This document shows, piece after piece, positions 10,863 through 23,348 of a stretch of 64,000 nt of DNA. How positions within the stretch are numbered: position 1 is the stretch's first letter; every line of letters begins with the position of its first letter. The position numbers and the translations under genes were made by a program. The notes beneath the pieces are model-generated. The model saw only the letters and a list, made by a program, of their open reading frames with translations, had not been told where the DNA came from and ran no database searches. The DNA is from Platanthera guangdongensis (lineage: Eukaryota > Streptophyta > Magnoliopsida > Asparagales > Orchidaceae): positions 231,686,646 through 231,750,645 of the forward strand of contig CM077163.1 in the NCBI GenBank assembly GCA_039583875.1. The letters are read 5' to 3'.

Positions 10863-11618
10863 CTATCCTAACTTATCCTAACCTATCCCCCGCAGGTGAG
10901 CCTACGGACCTGCCAGCTAGTAGGAGCCAGGCAGCGGGTCTACCTGGGGCTGAGCTGCGCTCGGGGTAGTGCAGAACCAAGAACCAGGACCTCTCCCCCA
11001 CAGGAGAGCCTACGGACCTGCCAGCTAGTAGGAGCCAGGCAGCGGGTCTACCTGGGGCCGAGCCGCGCTCGGGGTAGTGCAGAATCGAGAACCAGGACCT
11101 CTCCCCCACAGGCAAGCCTACGGACCTGCCAGCTAGTAGGAGCCAGGCAGCGGGTCTACCTGGGGCCGAGCCGCGCTCGGGGTAGTGCAGAACCAAGAAC
11201 CAGGACCTCTCCCCCACAGGCGAGCCTACGAACCTGCCAGCTAGTAGGAGCCAGGCAGCGGGTCTACCTGGGGCCGAGCCGCGCTCGGGGTAGTGCAGAA
11301 CCAAGAACCAGGACCTCTCCCCCACAGGCGAGCCTACGGACCTGCCAGCTAGTAGGAGCCAGGCAGCGGGTCTACCTGGGGCCGAGCCGTGCTCGGGGTA
11401 GTGCAGAACCAAGAACCAGGACCTCTCCCCCACAGGCGAGCCTACGGACCTGCCAGCTAGTAGGAGCCAGGCAGCGGGTCTACCTGGGGTCGAGCCGCGC
11501 TCGGGGTAGTGCAGAACCAAGAACCAGGACCTCTCCCCCACAGGCGAGCCTACGGACCTGCCAGCTAGTAGGAGCCAGGCAGCGGGTCTACCTGGGGCCG
11601 AGCCGCGCTCGGGGTAGC
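10863..11618 (+). repeat. 108-bp tandem array A2 (7 units)
   Basis: Seven 108-bp units with the same core as A1 but in the form CCTGCCAGCTAGTAGGAGCC followed by AGGCAGCGGGTCTACC. Because 108 is a multiple of three, long spurious frames open on both strands. Confidence 0.95.
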
Positions 11619-11619
11619 T

Positions 11620-11878
11620 CTACCCGGTCAATCTCTACCCACTACGGGGCACATCTACCCGCTACATCCACCCTCCTGAGAACGAGGGTCGATCATATAA
11701 TATTCTCCCTAAGGCACGTTTTGATCTCCAGGATCGAATATCCTAGCGACAAGAGGGGAATGGGAGGGGACTTCTTTCATCACATGACCTTGGTCGTCAC
11801 TTGGTTCCTCTTCTATAGCCACGACGTTCGACTGAGTTTTTCTGTACTGGTCACTCTCCACGCTCACCACACCATAAC
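11620..11878 (-). pseudogene. element A leader and gag 5' remnant
   Basis: The PBS (minus TGGTGTGGTGAG, 11863-11874) lies four bases inside the LTR and is followed by the leader GCGTGGAGAGTGACCAG shared with F and G. An open frame continues to about 11709 but lacks the gag core domain. It probably marks the 5' end of a deleted gag. Confidence 0.55.
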
Positions 11879-13992
11879 TGTTGAAGCCAAAAATGGCCTC
11901 CGTGGAGTTCGGGGTCCCAAAAAAGGGGTGACCGCGCACCTACTACCCTCAAGCGAACGATCTAGGTACAAGATTAGGAACTCAAGGGACAGACCCAAGG
12001 TCTCAGCATGGAGGACCCACCGCATACCCGGAAGACTAACAAACTCTTCCCCTCCCAAGCCAAAGGCTGAGCTAAGACACCTTCGGAGGGCGCTCTCGGC
12101 CGACCGGAACATCTAAGGAGGGTCTCGAGACCAACTCTCTCCTATCCAGATGTGTCTCCTTGGGTCTATACAAAATACTGCTCACCCGCCCTAATGATGG
12201 CGCAAACTCGCCGAGCAATTCCACGACACGCTGCCCAAACTGGGCCACGAACAGCGTAACTCCGCTGTCCTAAAAGGCTGTCAACATGCCATAAGGGGCT
12301 TCCCGGCAACTATACCTCGGGGCCCCCACGGGGCGAGCGGTTCTCGAGAACACCGCCCGCCTGATACGAAGAAGAAAGCTACACATCCTCAGGGCATCAC
12401 AGATATTAAAAGAATATTACAGGAATATGAATTCCATACTTCGGCACGCAGGCCGGCAATATAAATAAAAAAGGCCTTCGAGGGCCGGCACAAGCTTGGG
12501 CTTATGTCCGCTACTCCCCGCCTGGTACTGCAACACATGTACGTCAACGTCTCGACAAGCGGCGGTCAGCTAAACGCCAGTTGGTTAACATAAGTTGGCC
12601 GAACACATTGCACATACCCCTTTTTCGGGGCTATGGTGTGCATTCCCTGCAAATGGAAAATATACAACATCCTCGGAGTCTTCTCCGGGATCCCCAGAAC
12701 ATCACCAATCCGGCTCACACGTCCGGATGTGCTTCACACAGCATGCCTAAACCCGTACTCACGCTTCCGGGTGCTAACACAGTTAATTGCGGGGACGTAC
12801 ACGTCAACCCGTCGGAGAGCTCCCTTCCTCCACCCGTTGGTGGAGAGGGGCTTCCATGCAAATATGAAAATTGAGGGCTTCACCTGCCCAAGTTGAAATT
12901 TCGTTACCCTTGACGCGTGTTTGGCGGGGCCGCAACCGCGCTCATGGCCCGAGGCTCCACGTCTAGCATCTGTAGTAGTTGTCCGTGCCCGGATCCGACC
13001 ACCGTGGGAGAGTTGAAAGCTCCGAATGATTTTCCCCTCCATGGTCGAGCCTCTCCATGGCCGGCCGTGCTCCAAGTGGTCGGCCGCTGCTGTACGAGGC
13101 CGATCCTGGCCCCAAGTAACACCGAGGAAGTCGATCCCGGCCTCCACAACTTCAGGCGGCGTCGGGGAAGCTGATCCCGACTAGCCTAGCTCCAAACGGC
13201 GCCGGGAGAGGAGCTCCCGGTCGACCTAGCTGTAGGCGGTGCCGGGAGAGGAGCTCCCGGCCGGCCTCGCTGTAGGCGGCGCCGGGAGAGGAGCTCCCGG
13301 CCGGCCTCGCTGTAGGCGGCGCCGGGAGAGGAGCTCCCGGCCGGCCTCGCTGTAGGCGGCGCCGGGAGAGGAGCTCCCGGCCGGCCTCGCTGTAGGCGGC
13401 GCCGGGAGAGGAGCTCCCGGTCGGCCTTGCTTTACCGTAGGCGGCGGCGTCGAAGAGTGAGAGAGAGACGGGGTGGGGGTTGCTGCTCCGGGCCGACGGG
13501 AGAGAGGGAGGGCCGACCGGCCTTGCTTAGGCGGTGGCCGAAGAGAGAGAGGGGGCGGGCGGCCTGCTCCTGGCCGAAAGAGAGAGAGAGGGAGACGGGC
13601 GGTGCTGCTTCTCCTCTAGCCGACGAGAGAGAGAGAGAGAGAGAGAGAGAGGGCGGGGCGGGGTTCTTCTGCTCCAGCTGATGAGAGAGGGAGAGACGGG
13701 CGGCCGGATTGCGCTCCAGGCCGAACCCTAGCCGGGAAATCCCGCTCCACCTCCTGCTTCCATCTCCCTTTTTTTATTTCCTCCTTTCTTCTTTTTCTGC
13801 CTCGCCCGTACCTGAGCTCACCCCCCAGCCTCCCTCTTCTTTCCTTTATTTATTTGCCTTTTCTTCTTTTTTCGGCTGTACCTCCCTATCATGAGCCCAC
13901 ATGCTCTTTTAATTGCTTCCCATGCTTTTTCCTGTACCGTCCATCCATCCCCCCCCCCCCTCTTTCTTTCTTCCTAACTCATGTATATATAA

Positions 13993-14048
<56 letters not shown>

Positions 14049-14226
14049 ATTAAATATATACATAAATAAATATATATATGTTTAAAGTCTATACAAATAG
14101 AACCTCTGCACGCACGCACAAGGACCCGCACGAGCTCGAACGAGGCTGCACCAAAACGCCGCTCATAGTATGTCCCGAGCGCGCCGTTTGGGGAGGATCC
14201 CGCTCGACCGGATACGGGGTTGTACA
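11879..14226 (-). repeat. element A right (5') LTR
   Basis: 2348 bp, near-identical to the left LTR with scattered substitutions, one fewer 40-bp unit (six, at 13208-13447) and longer GA and TA runs (13624-13651; 13998-14041). Confidence 0.9.
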
Positions 14227-14231
14227 CGCGT

Positions 14232-15249
14232 AGGGGAGGCGACACGTGCAAGGAAGATAAATGGAGGAGAGATCAAATCCGTAGGAGAATTTCCCAGACG
14301 AAAAAGATGAAGATCTTCGAAGGAGGCATCGAACACGAAGGAGATCTTCAAGGAATGCTTGAAGATCTTCGAAGAAGGAAAAGGAGATGAAGGAGGAAGG
14401 ATAGAGAAAATCTTGTCGAAGGATTTTCCGAGGGAAGAGAGAATGAGAATTAAAGGGGGGTCTAGGGTCCTATTTATAGGCTTCATGGGTGGTTATGGAG
14501 GTTACGCGGTTATCTGCATCCCATAACCACCATAACCGTTATTGATAGACCGAAATATTATAATTAATTTTACGGGACTATGATTTAATATGCACATTAA
14601 TTTTATAATTTATGATAAACGCAGGCCAATCTATTTTTGGCAACACATTATCTCCATTACGGGAGATCATATGGGCGGTTACGTGGGTGGTTACCCACGT
14701 AACCGACAGCGGCGATCGCGAGAGTGTGATCGGACGGTGGAGAATACACATGATGGACTACACGGGGCGACGGTGACGACGGGGAAAGTTTCCCGCCGAC
14801 GAGGGTTACGCTTGACCGAAGGGACTTGGCCGGCCACCGAGGAGAGGCCGGCCGATCGAGGGGAAGAGGACGGGCGGGAAACCGCCGTCTGTTCTGGGGG
14901 AAACGGGGGGCCGCCCCAGTGAGGCGCGGCGGCTAGAGCGGGCGGAAAAATTGCAGCTCGTTCTGGGCAAAACAAGGGTCGCCCCTGTGAGGCGGCGGAC
15001 AGAACGGGCGGCAAAATTACCGCCCGTTCTGGGGAAAACAGAGGCCGCCCCGTGAGGGGCGGCGGCCAGAACGGGCTGCAAAATCACCGCCCGTTCTAGG
15101 CGAAACAGGAGCTGCCCTGTAAGGGGAGGCGACCACAACAGGCGGGCGGAACAGGGGCCGGGCCGCCCTTGTGAGGGCGGCGGCCAAAAGGGGCGGCAAA
15201 ATCTCCGCCCGTTCTGGGCGAAATAGGGGTCGCCCTTGTGAGGGGCGGC
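14232..15249 (-). repeat. element C left LTR, segment 2
   Basis: Continues the LTR after element A, collinear with about 21864 onward in the right LTR. It carries the TATAAATA box (plus TATTTATA near 14471) and the GC-rich hairpin repeat array from about 14930. Confidence 0.88.
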
Positions 15250-17439
15250 TGTAATGCCTCCCCTGTAATGATCATATAATATGGGTCCGACCGGGGCCCC
15301 ACAATATATAGACGCCAGCTTTAGCATTAAAAGATGGTATTAACTACCAAACTTAAAACTCAGAATAAAGCAACAACGGAAATATACCAACAAAACTAGA
15401 AGTTATTCACTATCAATCAAGAGTATCAAAATGGCTTTAAGGCCTTACACAAAATCAGTCCAAAACTGAATGACAATAAGATCAAACATCAACGTGCAAA
15501 AGCACTCCTAGGCTACATCGGCATGCAAGCCGGAAATACCAATAACATGGAGTATCACAGTCAAGGAAAAAATAAGTTAGTAAGCATGGTAATCACTTCA
15601 TGAGGCTTAGGCCTTTTCGGCCGGCGCACTTGCTCCCGCTTGCGATCCTTGCCCTGTAAAAATTTGTTGTAACGTGGGTCGGCAAAGGCTGACCTCTACT
15701 GTGTAACCAACACATCTCCTCCTGGCCGCCCCTAACAGATCCCGGGGTATACCTACAACCTGCAAGTCAGCACTTCGTATTCCATATACATAAACATGTA
15801 AAGTTTTAAAAACAGGTTTGGATGTCTCAAATAACAAACATATTTTCTATGTTGAACATATAATCAAAGGGGCCTACTATGCATCATGTATGCAAACTCG
15901 GGTTTCACCCAAAGCACCCTATCGCGTATGCATCTAGCACATCATCATAACAACTGGGTACTTCCAATTTCCTCATCGGCGTCAAGCCGCAAACAAAAAC
16001 GGTACTGTAATTCCCCTAACGGCATACAAGCCGCCACATGGAAATATTGTCAAGGCCCCACCCGCTCGTGGGTCTTAAACCCGGGCTTGCCTGCAAACTG
16101 TGACTTCTCACGACAGGATTCTGTCTCACACACAAACTAATTCTAAGAACCCTTGTTGGACCCCACCCGCTCGTGGGCTTCATTGCCCACGCTTGTCCTA
16201 TGCTTGGCGTTCTCGTTAATCTCACAAAAGGGGACTAGTCTCGCCGGGACACTCTCCCCACATGACTTGCACGTCACGGGATAGCCAACCGACCATGGAG
16301 ACAAAGCCGCACCTTAGCACATCACAATCCATATCCTTTCTCAACCTAATCCATCATTCGTACTGCAACGTTCTCGCGCACCAAGGAAACCATCTACCGT
16401 CAACGCGAAGCTAACCTTGTCTGGTTCCGGCTACACGTACTCATTCAAAAAAGAGGGAAACACATACATCACAAACGATATCTTACCACAACGGATTTCT
16501 ACAAAATCCTTAAGGCTCGTTATACAACATCACCGAGTCGGACTAACGGTCGCGACTACGGCTTCATCCTCAATGCCTAATACACTAGCGGAGCGGATCT
16601 CTAATGCAATATCATGTCGGGGACAAACACAATCGACCCGGTGGTTCCTCTTGAAACAGGGCGATCCAAACCCCTCTCATTTGAGAGATTTGGTGCCCAA
16701 AAGCTTGAAAAGTAAGAAAGAAAAAGATGTTATGTATGCATCCTAGAAACCTAGAGGAGAAATGTCGTTACCTTACGACCCCTCTTCCTAGCCATAGAAT
16801 CCTTGCTTTGAACGGGTTGACACGAGCGCCTCCACGCCCTCTCCACGGATCTGGTCTTGGAACGACGATCAGAGCTCTGAAGCTCCGTCTATGGTGGAAG
16901 AAAGCCCTCTCTCCTTCCTCCTCCCTTATCTTCCTCTCCAACCCTAACTCTCACTCTAAAAGATGAGAAAAATGAGGGGAAAGACACTCTCAACCCTATT
17001 AAAGTCCTTTGGGCGGAAGATCCTGGGCCCTTGGATTGAGTTTAAGGAAGCATCAGATGGCCACAAAAGAAAATACCGGAACTGCACCCGCCCGCACGAT
17101 CAGTGGAGCACGACCAGTGGTCATGCGCACTGGATCCCATGATCGTGCGATTAATAATGGCAGAACTTTAGAGAAAATGAGATAAACGTGCATGAGCAGC
17201 GGCGCACGACCTGTGGTCGTGTGCACTATGTCCAATGGTCATGTGATTGCCCTAGGCAGAACTTGAAAAATGGAGCATAGTGTGCACGATCAGTGGCGCA
17301 CGACCAGTGGTCGTGCGCACTAGATCCGATGATTGTGCGTTAGATCCAATGTCAAGCTCATCGTCCTACCGCCAGCGGTATCTCTACCGCCGGGCGTTAG
17401 CTTCCAGCGACTCCATGTCTGAAAACTGGGGGTGTTATA
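15250..17439. mobile_element. element D: solo-LTR-like insertion of 2.19 kb
   Basis: Starts TGTAATGCCTCCCC, ends GGGGGTGTTATA, flanked by the perfect 5-bp duplication GCGGC (15245-15249, 17440-17444). The ends are inverted versions of one another with mismatches, as in LTRs of the TGTAAC..GTTACA type. It has no reading frame with a known domain, no PBS and no second LTR. Best read as a solo LTR, perhaps of a Del/Tekay-like Gypsy element given its length, or a small non-autonomous element. Confidence 0.7.
17090..17345. repeat. palindromic repeats in element D
   Basis: Three spaced copies (from about 17095, 17193 and 17282) of a motif built on GCACGACCAGTGGTCGTGCG, itself an almost perfect palindrome. 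Each is followed by a variant of GATCC.ATGATCGTGCG. Confidence 0.75.
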
Positions 17440-17444
17440 GCGGC

Positions 17445-17919
17445 GGCCAGAAGGGGCGGCAAAATTGACGCCCGTTCTAGGCGAAACAGGGGCCTCCCGT
17501 GTGAGGGGCGGCAGCCAGAACAGGTGGCAGAATTGCCGCCCATTCTGTGCGAGACCCGGGTCGCGCACAGAGTTGCTGCCAATTCGGGCAGGGGCGGCGG
17601 CCAATTCGGGCGGCAAAGTTGCTGCCTGTTCTGGCCGAAACACAGGCCGCCCCTCTCAGGGGCGGCGGCTCCGTCGGACAGCCAGGCGTCTGAGGAAGAA
17701 GGTCGTGCCTTGCGCGCGGCCTGGCCTTGCGGGTACAGGTGCGGGCTTCCCAGAGCGCGCACGGGAGCGTGCGGCCCAAGACGTGCGCTTCTTCGGGCAC
17801 GCGCTGGCGAGTGCTTCCCAGGGCACGCTCTAGCGTGCGCTTGGTCGGAAACTTAGTGCGGGTCGGGGTGGGGTGGTCCTCGGGCTTGACTGAACCATTC
17901 TTACGGGGAAACCCCATCA
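17445..17919 (-). repeat. element C left LTR, segment 3
   Basis: Last part of the split LTR, ending CCCCATCA at 17919. It matches about 22875-23348 of the right LTR. Confidence 0.85.
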
Positions 17920-18420
17920 GATGCCCCCCAAGTCCTCAGACTCCGAGGTCAAAGAGGAAGGAGAGCGGGGACTTGATTGCTGAATTGCATTCATGAGTAT
18001 GTCATGGTGAGGGGAATGTGAACGGTGAGTGTCACACATTAATGTGTGTGATGGGTGCAGCATGTGCAAGGTGCACTTTTGGAATTTATCTGTGCATGGC
18101 ATAGAATGCACAAGGTGCAAGATGTGTGGCATGTACACGAAGTGTGACGTGTGCATTGTGTAATGGGTTTGATGTGTAACAGGTAATGTGGGCACGATGT
18201 GTGCAGCATGCGCAACGTGCACAAGGTGTAATATGTGTGGTGCGTAGAGCACACAATTGTGTGATGCATGTGACATGTGTGCATAACACAATGTGCACAG
18301 CGTGCCCGTGGGGTGCAATGTGCATTGTGCATATGAGGTGCATTGCTCGTGATGTGTGCTTAACGTGCGCTGATTACGGGCAAGGGTGCAATATGCTTGG
18401 CGCATTGAGCACTCATACGT
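17920..18420 (-). repeat. element C polypurine tract and TG-rich low-complexity DNA
   Basis: On the minus strand GACTTGGGGGGCATC precedes the LTR start TGATGGGG and is the probable polypurine tract. From about 17990 to 18420 the sequence is a degenerate TGTGCA/TGTGTG-type repeat without a believable gene. Confidence 0.6.
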
Positions 18421-18835
18421 AGAGGATAAGAGGTTGTCAAGATGCGAGTTTCTGGTGCCCCTGAATTTGCCATCGGGGTACCTTGTGCACATGGTCAGAG
18501 GAAGAAACCTATTGTTGTGAGATGTTAGGATGTGGATGTGGCGCCTCTGTCTTCATTGAGGCAAAAGGGTTCCTTAGTTGGTGAGGTTCTCTGGTTATCT
18601 CTCTTGATGTTGCTGCCCCCACCGACCTAGATGTGACGACCTTGAGATTTTCTATCCCTTTATTTTGTACAAATTTTGATCTTTCGTAAATTTGGCTTGC
18701 AACATCGTTTTGTGCGGGTTGTAGTTGCAGCTTAGTTTGTGCGAGACTAGCTCGTGGCTTGGTTTGCGCGATTTAGACAGGCTATGAACTGAAGAGGTCA
18801 GGATCTCTTTTGCGGCGATCTGAACACTCTATGAG

Positions 18836-19490
18836 GGGAGAGGTCGGAGTCCCTTGTTGGGAACACCGAACACTCTTTAAGGGGAGAGACTAGAGTCCCT
18901 TGTTGGGAATACTGAACATTCTGTAAGAGGATAGGTCAGAGTCCCTTGTTGGGAATACTGAACACTCTGTAAGAGGAGAGGCCAGAGTCCCTTGTTGGGA
19001 ATACTGAACACTCTGTATGAGGACAAACCAGAGTCCCTTGTTGGAAACACTGAATACTCTATAAGAGGAGAGGCCAGAGTCCCTTGTTGAGAATACTGAA
19101 CACTCTGTAAGAGGAGAGGCCAGAGTCCCTTGTTGGGTATACTGAACACTCTGTAAGAGGAGAGGACATAGTCCCTTGTTGGGAATACTGAACACTCTAT
19201 AAGAGGAGAGGTCAGAGTCCCTTGTTGGGAACACTGAACACTTTGTAAGTAGATAGGCCAGAATCCCTTGTTGGGAACACTGGACACTCTGTAAGGGGAG
19301 AGGTCGGAGTCCCTTGTTGGGATCACCGAACATTCTGTAATGGGAGAGGCCGGAGTCCCTTATTGGGATCACCGAACACTCTGTAATGGGAGAGGCCAGA
19401 GTCCCTTGTTGGGATCACCGAACATTTTGTAAGGGGAGAGGTCGGAGTCCGTTGTTGGGATCACCGAACACTCTGTAATGCAGTCATCAA
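18836..19490 (+). repeat. 46-bp tandem array of element C (about 14 units)
   Basis: Units recur every 46 bp with AGTCCCTTGTTGGGA, ACACTCTGTAA and GGGAGAGG. The array lies between gag and the 3' LTR, the usual place for arrays in Tat-type elements. It does not contain the core shared by the arrays of A, F and G. Confidence 0.95.
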
Positions 19491-19636
19491 TAAGATTGGA
19501 AATAACATTTGTTGTTTGTCTCACAAATGTTAAAAATACAAAATATAAGTACTGATGATGGAGCTCTGGATGCCCATTTGGCAGAAAGCTGACTCTTCTT
19601 TGAGATGTTCATCTTGGGGATCGTCCCTGTGTCAGA

Positions 19637-20847
19637 TCATTCTTGACATGTTGATTCAGAGCCTTTGTTTTGGAGAGAACTCTTGAGGTAGCCACGACGA
19701 ATGAATCGTTCGATTTCTGTCTTCAGTCTTGAACAATCTTCTGTCTTATGCTCGTGGCCTTGATGAAAGTCGTAATATTTAGATTGGTCCCCAGAATTTG
19801 GAGTAAGAGTCATTGGCCTTTGTTGAGATGGATGGTTGCATATGGCGAGCAGCACTACTGCTCGCGAAGTGTTGGGAGGAGTGAAGGCTTGATGTTGGTG
19901 ATGCCCTCCAACCCATCGAGAGTTGACGCGGCGCGAGTTGCTCTTTTTGGGAACCGACAATGGTGTCAACCCCTGCTCTCGCTGTCTCTTTGACTTGATT
20001 TTGAATTGCTGGCGATGTGCTTCGATTGCATCATCAGCGGCGATCTGGGCATCGATCCGTTGAACAAGATCGAAATAGCTGAGTATAGTTTTTTGTACTA
20101 GTGCAGAGTGGAAGCCACCAGGGCGGAGCCCTCCAAGAAGAAATCCTCTTAGGAGTTCCGCTTTTATTCCATGGATTCATCATGTCTAAGTGGTGAAACG
20201 ACGGAAGAAATTTTTAAGGGTTTCCCCTTTACTTTGATGGATATCGGACAGGTGGGAAGGATCGTTGAATATTTGGCGGCTGACGTTGAACTGATCCGTG
20301 AATTGTTGTGCTAGTTCTATGAAATCCTTGATTTCTCCTTCCTTCAGGGACATGAACCATGTGCGAGCTTGCCCTTTCAAAGTTGCCGGGAAAGCTTGAC
20401 ACAACAGTTGATCTGGGCATTGAAAAGTTGCATCATTATTGCGAAGTGCCTGGCGTGCTCTAACGAGTCTCCCATTCTGTCGTATGTCTCGATCTTTGGG
20501 AGCTTGAAGCTGTGGGGAATTGGATGTGCCCGAACTTTAGGTGCAAACGACGAGCAATGATCGAGATTACGACTTGCCAAAGTGGCACACTGTCTGGCTC
20601 GCTCGCGCTCTTGTGTGATTAAGTTGAGAACTTCTTCGTGTGTGAGCCTTTCATTGAGGCTCGTTACTTCAGGGTAGTTATAGTGATTTTGAGATTCAGG
20701 TTCTCTTGCAGGACGAGCTTCGCGGTCTTGAATGTCCACACAAGGGGGTTCTGCTTCAAGCATATTGACAGAAAAGTTAGGGGGAATTGGACCGACGCGC
20801 CCCCCAAGGGTCATCTCTTCTATGGTGCGGGTAACTTCTCCCGCCAT
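19637..20847 (-). pseudogene. Tat-type Gypsy gag, frameshifted
   Basis: The ATG at 20847 opens the gag N-terminus; the core gag domain follows (FPATLKGQARTWFMSL, then FNDPSHLSDIHQSKGE). The C-terminal part is 19969-19637 with the degenerate zinc-knuckle region YYDFHQGHEHKTEDC. Frames change near 20410, and stop codons interrupt around 20180. The protein ends at 19637 with no protease following, so the element encoded at most a gag. Gag forms the cytoplasmic particle in which reverse transcription occurs. Confidence 0.8.
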
Positions 20848-20912
20848 AGTCTCTAGTCACGAGTACCACTATGTTGAGGGTACTGTCTTTTGAGGATGTT
20901 GGGAACTCGTTT

Positions 20913-20929
20913 CCCACAGACGGCGTCAA
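20913..20929 (-). other. element C primer-binding site
   Basis: The minus strand reads TTGACGCCGTCTGTGGG two bases from the LTR end. This matches the TGGCGCCGTCTGTGGG-type PBS of Tat/Ogre elements with one change. Confidence 0.75.
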
Positions 20930-20931
20930 AC

Positions 20932-23348
20932 TGTTGTGGACTAACTAGACATCCCGGTCGGGCTGGAATTCTTGGACCGTCTTAGCTCTCAGAACATTCG
21001 AGCGCGCACTCAGTCAATGAAAATAGAAAGTTGACAAGATAATTTTTTGACATGGAAAATCTCGGAAAGAGTTGAAAAACCATGTGGTCGGATCTGTGCC
21101 GACCAAACTTTCACTAGATTTGAGTGCTGTTACAGGGCTTTTTCAAAAACTCGAGGGCGACAAGCCGCCTCTCGTTACAATTATTGGGGAGAGAGAAAAC
21201 CTGGAGGGTGACAGGCCACCACTCACATGGCTAATTATTTCTTCGAGTACTGCTGCGGGGAGCGATGCGCCTGTTGTACTCTGGAGTTTTCTAATAATTC
21301 CTGGAGGCGGGAGTAGCTTGTTGTACACATTCTGATGTCTAGAGCATTGAGGCTCGAATGCACGCTTAGCACGTCTTACCCTCCACTTCTTGTCTCTGAT
21401 TGTCTTTTGGAGAAGCGTACTTTGGTGGTCTTAACGGTAGATGGAGTGCTTGTTCTGAAGCGCGTGGTGCGCTTGTTGGCAAAGAGTGTGCTAGGAGTTT
21501 GTTGGAGGAGAGCGCGTTAGGCGCTTGCTGGAGGAGGGCGCGCTGAGCGGTTGCGGGTAAATAGAGAGAGTGCAGGGCGCTTGCAGAAGGAGAGAGCGTG
21601 GAGCGTGGGGGAAAGAGACCTGCGTAAGGGAACGACGTGTGTGAGAGGGCCCGGGAGAATGCAGGGGAGAGACGTGCACAAGAACGCGTGAGGGAGATGC
21701 GCGGGCGAGTGCGTGCAAGAAAGTGACAAGCGGGAGAGCGTGTAAGGAGGCGACGCGCGCAGGAACGCGCAAGGAGGCGGTGCGCGCTGGAGCGCGCAAG
21801 GAAGAGGACATGCGGGAGTGCGCATGGAAGAGATGTGTGCTAGAGTGTGCAAGGAAGGCAACACACGCAGGGGAGGCGACGCGCGCAAGGAAGAGAAATG
21901 AAGGAGAGATAAAATCCGTAGGAGGATTTCCATGACGAAGAAGATGAAGATCTTTGAAGGAGCCATCAAAGACAAATGAGATCTTCAAGGAGCGCTTGAA
22001 GATCTTCGAAGAAGAAGAAAGAGATGGAGGAAGGAGGAAGGAGAGAGAATCTGTAGGAGGATTTTCTGAGGGAGGAGAGAATGAGAATTCAAGGGGGGTT
22101 TGGGATCCTATTTATAGGCTTCATGGGTGGTTATGGAGGTTACACGGTTATCCGCAGCTCATAACCACCAAAACCACTATTGATAGACCGAAATATTATA
22201 ATTAATTTTACGGGACTATGATTTAATATGCACATTAATTTTATAATTTATGTTAAACACAAGTCAGTCTATTTTTGGCAACACATTATCTCCATTACGG
22301 GAGATCATGCAGACAGTTACTTGGGTGGTTATCCACATAACCGACGGCGGTAAACGCGAGAGCATGATTGTACGGTGGAGAATACACATGACAGACTACG
22401 GGTGGCGACGGCGATGACGGGGAAGGTTGCCCTCCGGCAAGGGTTACGCTTGACCGGAGGGACTTGGCCGGCCACCGAGGAGAGGCCGACCGACCGAGGG
22501 GAAGAGGAAACCGCCCATTGGCGGTGCCGACGGAGGACGAGTGGCAGAACCACCGTCCGTTCTGGGCGAAACAGGGGCCTCCCCTGTGAGGGGCGGCGGC
22601 AAGAACGAGCGAATTGCCGCATGTTCTGGGAGAAACATAGGCCTCCCCTGTGAGGGGCGGCAGCCAGAACGAGCGGCAAAATCGCGCTCGTTTTGGGCGA
22701 AACAGGGGCCGCCCTTGTGAGGGGAGGCGGCCAGAACGGGCAGCAAAATTGCCGCCCGTTCTGGGCGAAACTGTGGCCGCCCCTGTGAGAGGAGGCGACC
22801 AGAACGGGCGGCAAAATCACTGCCCGCTCTGGGTGAAACAGGGGCCGCCCCGGTGAGGGGCGGCAGCCAGAATGGGCGGCAAAATCGTCACCCGTTCTGG
22901 GCGTAACAGGGGCCGCCCTTGTGAGGGCGGCGGCCATAACGGGCGGCAATTCCAGAACGGGAGGCAGAATTGCCGCCCGTTCTGGGCGAGACACGGGCCG
23001 CCCCTGTGAGGGGTGGCAACCAGTACAGGCCGCAAAGTTGCTGCCTGTTCTGGCCGAAACACAGGCCGCCCCTGCCAGGGGTGGTAGCTCCATCGGGCGG
23101 CGATGCAGCCGAGGAAGAAGGTCGCGCCTTGCGCGCGGCCTGCCCCTGCGCGCGCAGGTGCACGCTTCCCAAAGAGCGCACAGGTGTGCGCGGCCCAAGA
23201 AGCGCACGGGCGCGGACTTCCCCGGGCGCGCGCTGGCGTGTACTTCCCAGGGTGCGCGCTGGCGTGCGCTTGGTCGGAAACTTAGTGCGGGTCGCGACGG
23301 GGTGGTCCTCAGGCTTGACTCAACCATTCTTATGAGGAAACGCCATCA
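20932..23348 (-). repeat. element C right (5') LTR
   Basis: 2417 bp, uninterrupted. The promoter TATAAATA lies on the minus strand at 22109-22116. From about 22540 to 23090 a GC-rich array repeats two palindromes, one around GGCGGCAAAATTGCCGCC and one around GCCGCCCCTGTGAGGGGCGG. Confidence 0.9.

Larger units (their letters stand above)
5452..14226 (-). mobile_element. element A: coding-poor LTR retrotransposon related to F and G, nested in C
   Basis: LTRs 5452-7812 and 11879-14226 start TGTTGAAGCC and end GGGGTTGTACA. TSD is CGCGT at 5447-5451 and 14227-14231. Orientation is minus, from PBS/leader at 11863-11874 and polypurine tract next to 7813. The internal region has about 170 bp of leader/gag remnant, two large tandem arrays and an unrelated antisense coding relic. 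It lacks pol and would depend on proteins of another element. The shared PBS, leader and polypurine surroundings tie it to F and G. Confidence 0.9.
4526..23348 (-). mobile_element. element C: gag-only Ty3/Gypsy (Tat type) LTR retrotransposon
   Basis: LTRs begin TGTTG(C/T)GGACTAACT and end CCATCA. The right LTR is 20932-23348 (2417 bp). The left LTR is split into 4526-5451, 14232-15249 and 17445-17919, which sum to 2419 bp. Flanking 5-mers are GATCT (4521-4525) and AATCT (23349-23353), a duplication with one mismatch. The PBS is the Tat/Ogre type. The internal 3012 bp carry a broken gag and a 46-bp tandem array but no protease, RT or integrase, so C is non-autonomous. Elements A and D are nested in its left LTR. 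Confidence 0.88.

Noticed and set aside
8700..11618. CRISPR-like regular array
   Set aside because: Units are 108-112 bp and near-identical throughout with no unique spacers; the context is a plant retroelement.
10873..12116. Long open frames on both strands across the element A arrays
   Set aside because: The 108-bp period is divisible by three, so any open unit stays open; the proteins are pure repeats and run into the LTR.
18877..19372. Repetitive frames in the 46-bp array of C
   Set aside because: Pure tandem repeat translation; not a protein gene.
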